Positions 25,553-35,332 of a DNA stretch of 64,000 nucleotides are shown piece after piece. The DNA is taken from contig CALBGP010000029.1 in NCBI GenBank assembly GCA_937892845.1, positions 161,289-225,288 on the forward strand, written 5' to 3'. Positions within the stretch are counted from its first letter, which is position 1; each line of letters opens with the position of its first letter. This DNA is from an uncultured Eggerthellaceae bacterium. Its GTDB lineage: Bacteria; Actinomycetota; Coriobacteriia; Coriobacteriales; Eggerthellaceae. The position numbers were made by a program, and so were the translations under genes. A model generated the notes under the pieces. That model was not told where the DNA came from, ran no database searches, and saw nothing but the letters and a program-made list of their open reading frames with translations.

Positions 25553-26161
25553 ATGCAAACCGCGAAATCATGGATCTGCTCCGCCTTGTTCTTCCTGGTC
25601 ACCACCGTGCTGTGCGGCGTGATCTACACCGGCGTCGTCACTGGCGCCGCCCAAGCCCTGTTCCCGCATGAAGCCAACGGCTCGATTATCGAAGTCGACG
25701 GCGTGAAGTACGGAAGCGAGGTGGTGGGCCAGCAGTTCACCGGCGAGACCCACATGTGGGGCCGCATCATGAACCCCAATGCCGGCACCTTCACCGACAA
25801 CGAGGGCAATCCTGTGATGTGGTACGGTCCTTCGAACCTGAGCCCCGCAAGCGACGAATTCGACGCGCTCGTGGCCCAGCGCGTAGCCGAAATTCGCGCC
25901 GCACATCCTGAAAAAGTCAACGCACCCATCCCCAGCGACCTCGTGACCTGTTCCGGCTCCGGCCTTGACCCGCACATCTCGCCCGCAGCAGCCGAATACC
26001 AGGTCGACCGCCTGGCCCGCGCCAACGGCATCGCACCTGCCGAAGTCCGCACCATCATCGAGCTGTGCACCGAGCAGCCCCAGCTCGGCATCCTGGGCGA
26101 CCCCTGTGTGAACGTGCTGAAGGTCAATCTGATGCTTGACGGCATCCTGCCCGTCGAATAA
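25553..26161 (+). CDS. kdpC: Potassium-transporting ATPase subunit C
   Basis: 202 residues with one N-terminal membrane helix (ALFFLVTTVLCGVIYTGVV). The conserved extracytoplasmic domain has motifs SNLSPAS, CSGSGLDPHISPAAAEYQV and NVLKVNLMLD. KdpC is the essential small subunit of the Kdp pump. It is followed by kdpD after 130 bases. Confidence 0.95.
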   Translation: MQTAKSWICSALFFLVTTVLCGVIYTGVVTGAAQALFPHEANGSIIEVDGVKYGSEVVGQQFTGETHMWGRIMNPNAGTFTDNEGNPVMWYGPSNLSPASDEFDALVAQRVAEIRAAHPEKVNAPIPSDLVTCSGSGLDPHISPAAAEYQVDRLARANGIAPAEVRTIIELCTEQPQLGILGDPCVNVLKVNLMLDGILPVE

Positions 26162-26291
26162 TCCGCTGCACCGTTCGAAGCTGCGGTGCCCCCTTGTCTT
26201 AAAACCCGCCGCGGGCGGCCCGGAAACGTCCCGGCGCCTCCCCCGGCGGGTGCTATCATGTAACAGCCCTACAACGGATGCGAGGAACTCC

Positions 26292-29234
26292 ATGGATGAT
26301 CTGTTCGACACGGACCGGAAGCCCGATGCGAACCGAGACCCCGACGCGATTCTGCGCCGCGTCAACGCCGAAGAAGCGGAAACGCACGAGACGCGGGGCA
26401 AGCTGAAGATCTTTTTCGGATATGCCGCGGGCGTCGGCAAGACGTACGCCATGCTCGAAGCAGCGCATGCGCTCAAACGCAAGGGTGTCGATGTGGCGAT
26501 CGGCTACGTGGAACCGCACGCGAGGGCCGAAACCATGGCTCTGACCCAAGGCCTCGAACGCATCCCCTTGAAAGAAGTCGAACATCGCGGCATCAAGCTC
26601 CACGAATTCGATCTGGACGCGACACTGCTTCGCAAACCCCAGGTTGTGCTCGTGGACGAGCTGGCACACACCAATTCACCGGAATGCCGCCACACCAAAC
26701 GCTATCGCGATGTGGAAGAACTGCTGCGCGCCAGGATCAACGTGTTCACCACCGTGAACGTGCAGCACCTGGAAGGTCTCAACGACAAGGTGGCCGGCAT
26801 CACGAACATCGGCGTGTCAGAACGCATCCCCGACTCGATGTTCGACAGCGCCGACTCCGTCGAGCTCATCGACATCGAGCCTAGCGACCTTATCGAACGC
26901 CTGCGTACGGGCAAGGTGTACCTGCCGGACCGCGCTGCAACCGCACTTGCCAACTTCTTCTCCCGAGAGAACCTGACAGCCTTACGCGAAATCGCCTTGC
27001 GCCGCATGGCGGACCGCATGACCCGCCGTTCCGAAGCCGAGGCTACGATGCGACCCGAAGCAGGCGAAAGCGTACTGGTCGTGCTTTCGCCTTCCCGTGG
27101 AAGCGCCCGGGTAATCCGTACCGCAGCCAACCTTGCCGAATCCCTGCACGCAGAGCTCACCGCACTGGTCGTAACGCCCTCTGCCGAAGCGAAGCGCGAA
27201 CTGCCCGACGACGAAAAGCGTGCCCTGCGACGCAATGTCGACCTTGCCGAAGAGCTGGGCGCCCGTACCGTCACGCTCTACGGTGACGACAGCGCACGAC
27301 TGATCTCCCAGTACGCCGTGACCGCAGGAATCACGCAAATCGTCGTAGGCGCAGGTCAGGACAGAAGCAAGCTCCCTTGGCGGCGTACCGATCTCGCCCA
27401 GCGCCTTTCTGCGGTCTCCTACGGGGCCACAGTGCTCTCCGTTCCCATGGAAAATTCGCCGGCAGGGGTGCGCACCGCCCCCACCCCATCGGCTTTCAAG
27501 CCCACGACGGCGGACGCTCTGCGTGCCGCAGGCGCCGTCATCATCTCGACCTGCCTGGGATTCGCTGTGCAGTTCGTCGGATTCGGTTATTCGACCATCC
27601 CGCTGATGTACATGCTCGCCGCTATCCTGATCGCCACACGCGCCGACGGTTTCCTGTACGCCGGGCTTTCCGCAATGGGCAGCATGCTGGCCTACAACTT
27701 CTTCTTCACCGTTCCCCGGTTCTCGTTCCACGCATACGGCGCCAGCGCTTCGCTCATGTTCATACTGCTCCTGGTAGGTACCATGCTCGCATCGTCAATG
27801 ACCATCCGGGCCAAACGCCAAAGCGACGAAACCGCACGGCGCGCCTACCGCACAGAGGTGCTGCTGGAAAGCAGCCGCAAGCTGCAAAGCGCCACCACAC
27901 TCGACGAATGCCTGGAACTCACGGCCGGTCAGATCATGAAAATCCTCGACCGGCCCGTAGTCATGTACCGTAAGCTGCCCAGCGGCGTGCTTTCGTCACC
28001 GCGCGTGTTCGACATCCCTGGAAGCGGCGGCGGGAACGCCTCTTCAAAAAAGCTCACAGAGCCAAGCGAAATCGCCGTAGCCGCTTGGGCGGCCACCAAT
28101 AACGAACGCGCCGGCGCCACCACCGAAACACTGCGACAAGCCCAATGCCTGTATATGCCCATCAGGACCAAGGACCAGGTCGCAGGCGTTGCGGGCTTGG
28201 TGATGGAGTCGACCGGGCAAGGATTCGCCCCATTTGAGAAAAACCTGCTCGGCGCCATCATAGACGAGTGCGGCCAAGCCGTCGGCCAAATCATTCTGGC
28301 TCAAGAGCAGCAGGAAATGCGCATGCGGACGGAAAGAGAGGCCCTGCGCTCGAACTTGCTGCGCGCAATCTCACACGATCTCCGCACGCCGTTGACCAGC
28401 ATTTCGGGTGATGCAGATGTACTCCTGCAAGACAACGGCCGTCTGACCGACGAACAACGCCGCCAGATGTACCGCGACATCCATGCCGACGCGGGCTGGC
28501 TCATCGACCTGGTTGAAAACCTACTATCCATCACCCGTATCGACGACGGTTCCGTGAGCACGAAACTTGAACCCGAACTGGTATGCGATGTAGTGGCCGA
28601 TGCCCTGCGCCACGTGAACCGCCGCATCACCGACCATGTCATCGCAACCGATATCCCTGATGAATTCGTGCTTGCGAAAATGGATGCGCGCCTGATCATG
28701 CAGGTCATCGTCAACCTCGTGAACAACGCACTCACCTACACGCCGAAGGGTTCGCATATCACCATAGCCGCAAAACGCCACCGCGAAGAAGGCCGTAACC
28801 TGGTGCGCATTTCGGTCTCCGATGACGGACCCGGCATCTCCGACAATGACAAAAAACGCATCTTCGACATGTATTACCATGTGCCCGATTCCACGGAGCC
28901 TGCCGTGCACGCCGCAGACCCTGCCGACCATGGATCGCCCGCCATGCACGTCAACCCCGCCTGCGAGTCCGGCATCAGCGAAGCCTTCCGTACCGGGCAC
29001 AACCGTTCAACCAGCGAAATCGCCGCCATAATGAGCGGTGCGCTGGGCCGCGGCGATGCCCGACGCGGAATGGGCCTGGGACTTCCCCTCTGTCGTTCAA
29101 TCGTCCGCGTTCATGGCAGCGAAATGCAGGTGTCCGACGCGAGCCCGCACGGCTGCATCTTCTCATTCGATCTGGAGGAAGCCGCCCTTGCGGAACATGG
29201 CTCAGCAGATGATCCGCCCGTTACCGATTTCTGA
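26292..29234 (+). CDS. kdpD: Sensor histidine kinase KdpD
   Basis: 980 residues from ATG 26292 (GAGGA upstream); the frame opens earlier, but that stretch overlaps kdpC. N-terminal KdpD domain with Walker A GYAAGVGKTYAM and Walker B VLVDELAHTN, then a universal-stress-like domain, about four membrane helices (residues 420-510), a GAF-like region, the phosphoacceptor SHDLRTPLTSI (His about 695) and an HATPase domain. Unusually, about 55 residues rich in His, Ala and Pro are inserted in the ATP-lid between IFDMYYHVPD and RGMGLGLPLCRS, where other KdpD proteins have about 15. It senses K+ limitation and phosphorylates KdpE. Confidence 0.94.
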   Translation: MDDLFDTDRKPDANRDPDAILRRVNAEEAETHETRGKLKIFFGYAAGVGKTYAMLEAAHALKRKGVDVAIGYVEPHARAETMALTQGLERIPLKEVEHRGIKLHEFDLDATLLRKPQVVLVDELAHTNSPECRHTKRYRDVEELLRARINVFTTVNVQHLEGLNDKVAGITNIGVSERIPDSMFDSADSVELIDIEPSDLIERLRTGKVYLPDRAATALANFFSRENLTALREIALRRMADRMTRRSEAEATMRPEAGESVLVVLSPSRGSARVIRTAANLAESLHAELTALVVTPSAEAKRELPDDEKRALRRNVDLAEELGARTVTLYGDDSARLISQYAVTAGITQIVVGAGQDRSKLPWRRTDLAQRLSAVSYGATVLSVPMENSPAGVRTAPTPSAFKPTTADALRAAGAVIISTCLGFAVQFVGFGYSTIPLMYMLAAILIATRADGFLYAGLSAMGSMLAYNFFFTVPRFSFHAYGASASLMFILLLVGTMLASSMTIRAKRQSDETARRAYRTEVLLESSRKLQSATTLDECLELTAGQIMKILDRPVVMYRKLPSGVLSSPRVFDIPGSGGGNASSKKLTEPSEIAVAAWAATNNERAGATTETLRQAQCLYMPIRTKDQVAGVAGLVMESTGQGFAPFEKNLLGAIIDECGQAVGQIILAQEQQEMRMRTEREALRSNLLRAISHDLRTPLTSISGDADVLLQDNGRLTDEQRRQMYRDIHADAGWLIDLVENLLSITRIDDGSVSTKLEPELVCDVVADALRHVNRRITDHVIATDIPDEFVLAKMDARLIMQVIVNLVNNALTYTPKGSHITIAAKRHREEGRNLVRISVSDDGPGISDNDKKRIFDMYYHVPDSTEPAVHAADPADHGSPAMHVNPACESGISEAFRTGHNRSTSEIAAIMSGALGRGDARRGMGLGLPLCRSIVRVHGSEMQVSDASPHGCIFSFDLEEAALAEHGSADDPPVTDF

Positions 29235-29247
29235 AAGGAGTTTCGCA

Positions 29248-29970
29248 ATGGAAACGCATCCTTGCGTGCTTGTCGTCGAAGACGACGCCGCCATCCGCAA
29301 CCTGATTGCAACAACGCTTGACGTGAACGGCTACCGCCACCGCGAAGCAACTGGCGGTGAACAAGCGCTGCGCGAGCTCACATCGTCGCCGAACATCGAC
29401 CTTGTCATCCTCGACCTGGGGCTTCCCGATATCGACGGTGTGGATGTGATCCGTTCGCTGCGCAGATGGTCGCATACTCCCATAATCGTCGTCTCCGCAC
29501 GTCTCGAAGATTCCGACAAGGTGGAAGCGCTCGACGCCGGTGCCGACGACTATCTGGTCAAGCCCTTCTCCGTCGATGAACTGCTGGCCCGCCTACGCGT
29601 TGCCATCAGACGGCTCTCATACATGGATTCGCAGGAAAGCGAAGCTCCTATCTGGCGAAACGGCGACATCGAAATAAACCGCAACGCCGGCAACGTGACG
29701 GTTCGCGGTGAAGAGGTGCATCTCACGCCCATCGAGTTTCGCCTCCTCTGCCTTCTGGCGAAAAACGTGGGCAAGGTTCTCACGCACAATTTCATCCTGA
29801 AAGAGGTTTGGGGCGCAGCACTTGCCAATGATCTGCCGTCGCTTCGCGTATTCATGGCCACGCTCCGCAAGAAAATCGAGTTGGACCCGTCGAACCCGGA
29901 ATACATCCAAACCCGCGTAGGCATAGGCTACTGCATGATGCGCGTAGATAGGCAGCACCCTGCCGGCTGA
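29248..29970 (+). CDS. kdpE: Response regulator KdpE
   Basis: 240 residues from ATG 29248 with AAAGGAG upstream. The receiver domain has the acidic pair EDD, phosphoacceptor Asp56 in VILDLGLPD and DYLVKPF. An OmpR-type winged helix follows (VHLTPIEFRLLCLLAKN, SLRVFMATLRKKIE). It activates kdpFABC on phosphorylation by KdpD. It is last in the operon and convergent with the ABC transporter gene. Confidence 0.94.
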   Translation: METHPCVLVVEDDAAIRNLIATTLDVNGYRHREATGGEQALRELTSSPNIDLVILDLGLPDIDGVDVIRSLRRWSHTPIIVVSARLEDSDKVEALDAGADDYLVKPFSVDELLARLRVAIRRLSYMDSQESEAPIWRNGDIEINRNAGNVTVRGEEVHLTPIEFRLLCLLAKNVGKVLTHNFILKEVWGAALANDLPSLRVFMATLRKKIELDPSNPEYIQTRVGIGYCMMRVDRQHPAG

Positions 29971-29985
29971 CCCACCATACGCACA

Positions 29986-30002
29986 GCGGGGTGGAGCCCC
30001 GC
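29986..30002. terminator. Weak hairpin between kdpE and the convergent ABC gene
   Basis: GCGGGG, TGGAG, CCCCGC. There is no T-run. It could serve both convergent units but is not a confident terminator. Confidence 0.3.
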
Positions 30003-30020
30003 CCCGCCCGCTGCCGCACA

Positions 30021-32687
30021 TCATTCGGTACGAAGAGCCGTAACCGGATCCTTCTTCGCCGCCATACGCGACGGGATGAGGCCGCCCACCAGCGTCAGCA
30101 GCACCGATATCGCAATCAGCACGCCGCCTGCACCCACAGGCACCGAAGCCATGTTCACCACGCCGGATATCTGCTCGATGATGATGTTGATGGGAATATC
30201 CAGCAGCACCGTCACGCCTATGCCTATCACGCCGGACACCAGGCCGATGATGAACGTCTCGGCGTTGAACACGCGCGACACGTCCTTCTTCGATGCGCCG
30301 ATAGAGCGCAGGATGCCGATCTCCTTGGTGCGTTCAAGCACGCTGATGTAGGTGATGATGCCGATCATGATGGAACTCACGATCAACGAGATCGCCACGA
30401 ACGCGATCAGGATGTAGGTGATGGAATTGATGATGTTGGTCACGCTGCTCATCATGGCGCCGACCACATCGCTGTACTGGATGACCTGGCCGTCCTTACC
30501 CGCATCGCGCATGCGCTGGTTGTGGTCCTGGATGATCCGGTCGATCTGCTCCTTGGATTCGAAGTCCTTCGGGTAGATGCTGATGGCGAAGGGTTCGTCC
30601 ACATCCGCCACGCCCAGCTTCTCCAGATTGCCTTCGTAAGTGGCATTGCTGGTCTCGCGCTTCATCTGCTTTTCAAAAGCAGCCACGATGTCATCATCAT
30701 CCATGCCCGATGCCCTCATCTGGTCCACATAGGCACGCACCTGCGACGCCTGCGCATCCGGCATCTGCGCGAGCAGCTCCTCGATGCCCTCCATGGTCAG
30801 CGGCTCATCGTCGCCTTTGGGGAAAGCGTACCCGGTGAAGATATCCATGGTGCTGTCCGCGCGCTGGGCGGCCACCACGTCGCTATCTTCGATCTGCTCG
30901 ATCACATGCTCAAGCAGATCGCTGCGGTAGAGCACCACGCCGAAGCTTGCGCCCGACACATTGGCGTTCTCGCCGGGTTTCACGATGCCCACCACGCGAA
31001 TCTGCTCGGCATCGCGCACGGCATCGGCCATGAATTCCTCGTCGTCCGACTTGTCAACCCACAGCCCGTCCTCTTCGGCGTACTTCGCCGACTCGGGCAG
31101 CAGGCGGAATTCGAGCCCCAGGATGTCACCATAGGAATACGTGGACGTTTCGGCCTCCTGCACCTCTTTGCCGGCCAAAGCGTCGCTCATCATATCCTTC
31201 AGCTCGGTATCGTCTTTGAGCCCCAGGGCATAGAGCGTGTAATCGGAGATGCGGCCCTTCTTGTCCACCACGACCACGACCTCGTTGTACGCTTCGGGCA
31301 AGCGGCCTTCCACCACCTCGAGCTGCTGGTCGATGAGCTCGGGGTTGTTGAGCATGGGTGTCCAGACGTCATAGCCCGAACCCATGCTGCTCATGGATGA
31401 CATCATCTCGCTTTGCACGGCCCCCGATGTGGAGAATCCCATGGAGTCCATCACCGTGGTGGGATTGACCTGGTGGACATTGCCGTCGGCATCGAAATTG
31501 TAGATGTTCAGAGGCGTCTTGTAGGCGTATTGGATGTCGGAGACAAGATCGTCCAGCCCGTCGGGATTGCCCTCAAGCCATTCCTTGGCTGCTGCCATAT
31601 CGTTTTTATTGGAGTCGTTCGCCAGCGATTCCACCATATCGCCGATGATGTTCTTGCTTGCCACCTGACCGTCTGGGGGATCCTGCTCAACGGCGGAATC
31701 ATGCATCCCCATCATGGTGGTCATCATGGTGGTCATGTCTACGGCGGTGGACTGGATCATGAGCGGATAGTCGCTCATGGTGTCCTCTTCAACCTGCTTG
31801 ATATAGTCCTGTGCGCCGCTTGAAAGCGAAAGGATCAGCGCTATGCCTATGATGCCTATGCTTCCGGCGAACGCCGTCAGAAGCGTACGGCCCTTCTTGG
31901 TCATGAGGTTGTTGAGGGACAGGGAGAACGCCGTGAGCAGGCTCATGGACGTCTTGCCCTGACGGCCGTCCGATCGGTCCTCAAGATCGTAGCGCTCCTC
32001 ATCGGTCATGGCGAAGGGATCGGAATCATCCACCACCTCACCGTCGCGCAGGCGCACGATGCGGCTGGCGTATTCGTCTGCCAGCTCCGGGTTGTGCGTG
32101 ACCATGATGACCAGGCGGTCTTTCGCCACTTCCTTCAAGATCTCCATGACCTGCACGGAGGTTTCCGAATCCAGCGCACCCGTGGGTTCGTCCGCAAGCA
32201 CGATGCTCGGGTCGTTGACCAGGGCTCGGGCGATGGCCACGCGCTGCATCTGCCCGCCCGACATCTGGTTGGGCTTCTTGTTCAGCTGATCTCCCAGCCC
32301 CACGGCCTCAAGCGCCTCGATGGCACGCTGGCGACGCTCGCGCTTGGATACACCCGAAAGGGTCAGCGCGAGCTCCACGTTGGAAAGCACGGTCTGGTGC
32401 GGGATCAGGTTGTAGCTTTGGAAGACGAAGCCCACGCTATGGTTGCGGTAGGCATCCCAATCGGCATCCATGTATTTCTTCGTGGAGACGCCGTCTATGA
32501 CCAGGTCACCCGATGTGTACTGGTCAAGGCCGCCCACGATGTTGAGCAGCGTGGTCTTGCCGCAGCCGGACTGACCCAAAATGGCCACGAATTCGCTATC
32601 GCGGAACTGCAGGCTCACGCCTTTGAGGGCATGGACGGCGGTATCGCCGCTCAGATAATCCTTCTTGATATTCTTCAGTTCGAGCAT
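30021..32687 (-). CDS. MacB-like ABC transporter, ATPase fused to FtsX permease
   Basis: 888 residues from ATG 32687 behind AAAGGTGA. The N-terminal ATPase has GQSGCGKTTLL (Walker A), QMSGGQMQRVAIARALV (signature) and VLADEPTGALD (Walker B), with a LolD/MacB-like flavour. About residue 260 begins an FtsX-type permease: one helix (GSIGIIGIALILSLSSG), a large external domain of about 450 residues, and three C-terminal helices ending in IPSRMAAKKDPVTALRTE. Such fusions move lipoproteins, peptides or antibiotics, or signal envelope stress. The external domain is Met-rich (an MTTMMTTMMGM run). It stands alone, so its substrate is unknown. Confidence 0.85.
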   Translation of the reverse strand: MLELKNIKKDYLSGDTAVHALKGVSLQFRDSEFVAILGQSGCGKTTLLNIVGGLDQYTSGDLVIDGVSTKKYMDADWDAYRNHSVGFVFQSYNLIPHQTVLSNVELALTLSGVSKRERRQRAIEALEAVGLGDQLNKKPNQMSGGQMQRVAIARALVNDPSIVLADEPTGALDSETSVQVMEILKEVAKDRLVIMVTHNPELADEYASRIVRLRDGEVVDDSDPFAMTDEERYDLEDRSDGRQGKTSMSLLTAFSLSLNNLMTKKGRTLLTAFAGSIGIIGIALILSLSSGAQDYIKQVEEDTMSDYPLMIQSTAVDMTTMMTTMMGMHDSAVEQDPPDGQVASKNIIGDMVESLANDSNKNDMAAAKEWLEGNPDGLDDLVSDIQYAYKTPLNIYNFDADGNVHQVNPTTVMDSMGFSTSGAVQSEMMSSMSSMGSGYDVWTPMLNNPELIDQQLEVVEGRLPEAYNEVVVVVDKKGRISDYTLYALGLKDDTELKDMMSDALAGKEVQEAETSTYSYGDILGLEFRLLPESAKYAEEDGLWVDKSDDEEFMADAVRDAEQIRVVGIVKPGENANVSGASFGVVLYRSDLLEHVIEQIEDSDVVAAQRADSTMDIFTGYAFPKGDDEPLTMEGIEELLAQMPDAQASQVRAYVDQMRASGMDDDDIVAAFEKQMKRETSNATYEGNLEKLGVADVDEPFAISIYPKDFESKEQIDRIIQDHNQRMRDAGKDGQVIQYSDVVGAMMSSVTNIINSITYILIAFVAISLIVSSIMIGIITYISVLERTKEIGILRSIGASKKDVSRVFNAETFIIGLVSGVIGIGVTVLLDIPINIIIEQISGVVNMASVPVGAGGVLIAISVLLTLVGGLIPSRMAAKKDPVTALRTE

Positions 32688-32790
32688 GGTTCACCTTTGC
32701 GTATGCAGACATGTAGCATGTGAAGGATACCACCGACACGCCTGCAGCCGCGAACTTGCAGCCTGGCGCGTTGCCAAGCCGTTTACGCTG

Positions 32791-32825
32791 CACCCCCGCC
32801 CGCCCGTGGAGGCGATGCGGGGGTG
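32791..32825 (-). terminator. Probable terminator of the HD-domain gene
   Basis: CACCCCCGC paired with GCGGGGGTG around a 17-base loop, 11 bases past the stop of the minus-strand HD gene. There is no clear T-run. Confidence 0.4.
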
Positions 32826-32835
32826 CTCGGTGTGC

Positions 32836-33444
32836 CTACTCTGCGCTTTCCGCCACGAAGGTGTCGCGGTCCGGGGCGAAGCTCTGCATTGCTTCGATGG
32901 TGCGGGCAAACAGCTCGTCAAGCTCCCATCCCAGCATCTCGGCGCCGCTGCGAATCACATCGCGGCTCACGCCGGCGGCGAAGCGCTTGTCCTTGAACTT
33001 CTTCTTGAGGGATTTGACCTCGAAGTCCATGACGCTTTTCGAGGGGCGCATGACAACGGCCGCACCGATGAGGCCGGTCAGCTCCTCAGTTGCGAACAGG
33101 ATCTTCTCCATCTGCAGCTCAGGTCTGGGCAGGTCGGTGTTGAAATCCGAAGTGTGGCTCTGGATTGCACGCACAAGCTCCGGAGTGCCGCCCGCAGCTT
33201 CGATAAGCGGCGTGGCGTAAAGGGTGTGGTTCATGGGGTCGTCATCATGCTCTTCCCAGTCAAGGTCATGCAGCAGGCCCACGATGCCCCAGAATTCCTC
33301 GTTTTCCGGATCGAATTCGCGGGCGAAGTAGCGCATGGTCTGCTCGACCGTTTCGCCATGCTCGATATGGAAGGGATCCTTGTTGTGCTCAGCCAAAAGG
33401 GCGAAAGCTTCCTCCCTGGTCATTCCTGCCTGCAACTGCGACAT
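32836..33444 (-). CDS. HD-domain hydrolase
   Basis: 202 residues. HD-family pattern: His in HIEHGETVEQTMRYFA, then GLLHDLDWEEHDDDP with the HD pair, and later HTSDF. Proteins of this type are metal-dependent phosphohydrolases, often annotated as HDIG-type hydrolases. There is no membrane segment or partner domain. It is on the same strand as the permease and rsgA genes upstream (48-base gap). Substrate unknown. Confidence 0.75.
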   Translation of the reverse strand: MSQLQAGMTREEAFALLAEHNKDPFHIEHGETVEQTMRYFAREFDPENEEFWGIVGLLHDLDWEEHDDDPMNHTLYATPLIEAAGGTPELVRAIQSHTSDFNTDLPRPELQMEKILFATEELTGLIGAAVVMRPSKSVMDFEVKSLKKKFKDKRFAAGVSRDVIRSGAEMLGWELDELFARTIEAMQSFAPDRDTFVAESAE

Positions 33445-33492
33445 ACGCCTCTCCTCTCTGTGGGCCGCCGGTCAACCTGGACGGCGGCATGC

Positions 33493-34356
33493 TTACAACG
33501 TCAATCCGAACGCGGTCAGCACCAGACCCGTGATTGCGCCTATGGCGAACAGGACGGCGGCAATGGCCACATTGTCCCGCATGGGGCGATTCGTGCGGAA
33601 GAGCACCAGAAGCCCTATGCCCGCGCTGGTCAGAAGACCACCCACCATGGCGCCGGCACCGAGGGCGCCCTCCAGATACAGTTCGGTGATGGCCACCGAA
33701 GCCGCGCAGTTCGGGATGAGGCCCACCAGCGACGACGCCACCACGGAAAGCGCGGGGTTGCCGGACATGAACGACGCCAGGGTGTCTTCGCCCACAAGCG
33801 CAATCAACGCGCCCAGCACAAGCGTGATGAGGAAGATGAACAGCGACACCTGGGCGGTGTGCTTGATGGAAGACTTGAGCACGCCGTCGTCGCAATCGCA
33901 ATGCTCCTGCTCGCACAGCTCATGGATGTGCATGTGCTCATCGCCCGCCCGGCGCGCCAAACGCAATGCCAGGTCGATGGCGAAACCGGCGACAATGCCC
34001 ACCGCCACCTTGATGGCAAGCACCTTCGCAATCATATCGAGGGGCGCCTGCTCGGCTATGAGGATGGGGAGCATCTCATCACTGGTTGCCAAAAACACGG
34101 CGAACAGCGTGCCCAGCGTAATCACGCGCCCGGCATACAGCGTTGCGGCGGCGGCCGAGAACCCGCACTGCGGCACCACGCCGAGCAACGCTCCGATCAC
34201 AGGGCCCGCAGCCCCGGCGCGGCGCACGGCACGTTCGCTGTGCTCGCCCGCCTTGTGCTCCAAAGCCTCCATGGCAAGATATGTGACGAAGAGGAACGGT
34301 ATCAGCTTGAGCGTGTCAAGCACCGCCTCCATCAAGACATCTATGATCAGTTCCAT
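33493..34356 (-). CDS. Putative 10-TM heavy-metal or manganese exporter (ArsP_2-like permease)
   Basis: 287 residues from ATG 34356, with AAAGGTTGATC upstream and a 7-base gap from rsgA. Two halves of hydrophobic helices are separated by a cytoplasmic His/Cys-rich loop, HMHIHELCEQEHCDCDD, that could bind metal. The motifs VVPQCGFSAAAATLYAGR and LIPNCAASVAITELYLEGA are internal repeats typical of this permease family. A role in efflux of a divalent metal or metalloid is inferred from the family and the loop. Confidence 0.7.
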   Translation of the reverse strand: MELIIDVLMEAVLDTLKLIPFLFVTYLAMEALEHKAGEHSERAVRRAGAAGPVIGALLGVVPQCGFSAAAATLYAGRVITLGTLFAVFLATSDEMLPILIAEQAPLDMIAKVLAIKVAVGIVAGFAIDLALRLARRAGDEHMHIHELCEQEHCDCDDGVLKSSIKHTAQVSLFIFLITLVLGALIALVGEDTLASFMSGNPALSVVASSLVGLIPNCAASVAITELYLEGALGAGAMVGGLLTSAGIGLLVLFRTNRPMRDNVAIAAVLFAIGAITGLVLTAFGLTL

Positions 34357-34363
34357 CTGCAGA

Positions 34364-35332
34364 TCAACCTTTCCAGCGCCGGGGATGCCCGGTGCGTGAC
34401 CGAATGCGCTGAGCCTCCACATTGCGCTGCCTCAGCGTTTCGGTCTCTTCTTTCAATCTGAGATAGCTTTCCAGTCGCTCGGGGGGAAGCTCCCCGTTGT
34501 CCACGGCTGCGCGAACGGCGCACCCCGGTTCGCAGACATGGCGGCAGTCGGCGAAGCGGCACTGCGCGGCAAGCTCCTCCACATCGGAGAATGCCGCCTC
34601 GATTCCGGCATCGGAGTCCCACAGCGCAAGGCCGCGGACACCCGGCATGTCCACGATGCATCCGCCGCCGGGAATGCGCACCATCTCACGGGAAACCGTG
34701 GTATGGCGGCCCTTCCCGTCGGTTGCCCGAACAGCACCCGTTGCCTGCACGTCATCGCCCACAAGCAGATTGACAAGGCTCGACTTGCCGACACCGCTTT
34801 TCCCCAGAAGGATCGCAACGTTCCCTTCGGGAACCATGGCCCGCACGACATCGAGGCTTGCCGGATCTTCCGAGGACACCACCGCGACGGGAGTGCCTTG
34901 GGCCACACGCTCCACCAACGAGCTCACGGACGCAAGCTCATCGTGGCTTTCCGCCAGATCGGCCTTGGTGAGTACGACGGTCACTTCGGCCCCGCTTTCA
35001 TGGGCAAGCACCAGTTCCCGCTCAAGGCGGCGCACATTGATGTTGACAAGCGGCTCGACCACGAAAACGGCATCGAAATTCGCGGCCAGGACCTGGGCCT
35101 CCACCCGCTCAGTGGGGTCTTTCCGCATGAACGCACGGCGGCGCGGCGCGATGGATTCGATGATGCCCTTGTCGTGGCCCTGCGGCAACGCGATTTCAAC
35201 CTCATCGCCCGTGGTCGCCCGCACATGCTCGTTTTTCACCAACGCGACGGCGTGCTCGCAGCGAACCAGCCGGCCGTCTTCCACCTGGACCAACGGATAC
35301 CCGCGGTCCAGCTTGACAACAACGCCCTTCAT
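34364..35332 (-). CDS. rsgA: Ribosome biogenesis GTPase RsgA
   Basis: 322 residues from ATG 35332; a TTG at 35335 is less likely. N-terminal OB fold; circularly permuted GTPase with TKAD (G4) before LLGKSGVGKSSLVN (G1) and DMPGVRG (G3); C-terminal zinc knuckle CRFADCRHVCEPGC. It assists late maturation of the 30S subunit. The start overlaps the stop of the upstream gene (TGATG). Confidence 0.93.
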   Translation of the reverse strand: MKGVVVKLDRGYPLVQVEDGRLVRCEHAVALVKNEHVRATTGDEVEIALPQGHDKGIIESIAPRRRAFMRKDPTERVEAQVLAANFDAVFVVEPLVNINVRRLERELVLAHESGAEVTVVLTKADLAESHDELASVSSLVERVAQGTPVAVVSSEDPASLDVVRAMVPEGNVAILLGKSGVGKSSLVNLLVGDDVQATGAVRATDGKGRHTTVSREMVRIPGGGCIVDMPGVRGLALWDSDAGIEAAFSDVEELAAQCRFADCRHVCEPGCAVRAAVDNGELPPERLESYLRLKEETETLRQRNVEAQRIRSRTGHPRRWKG

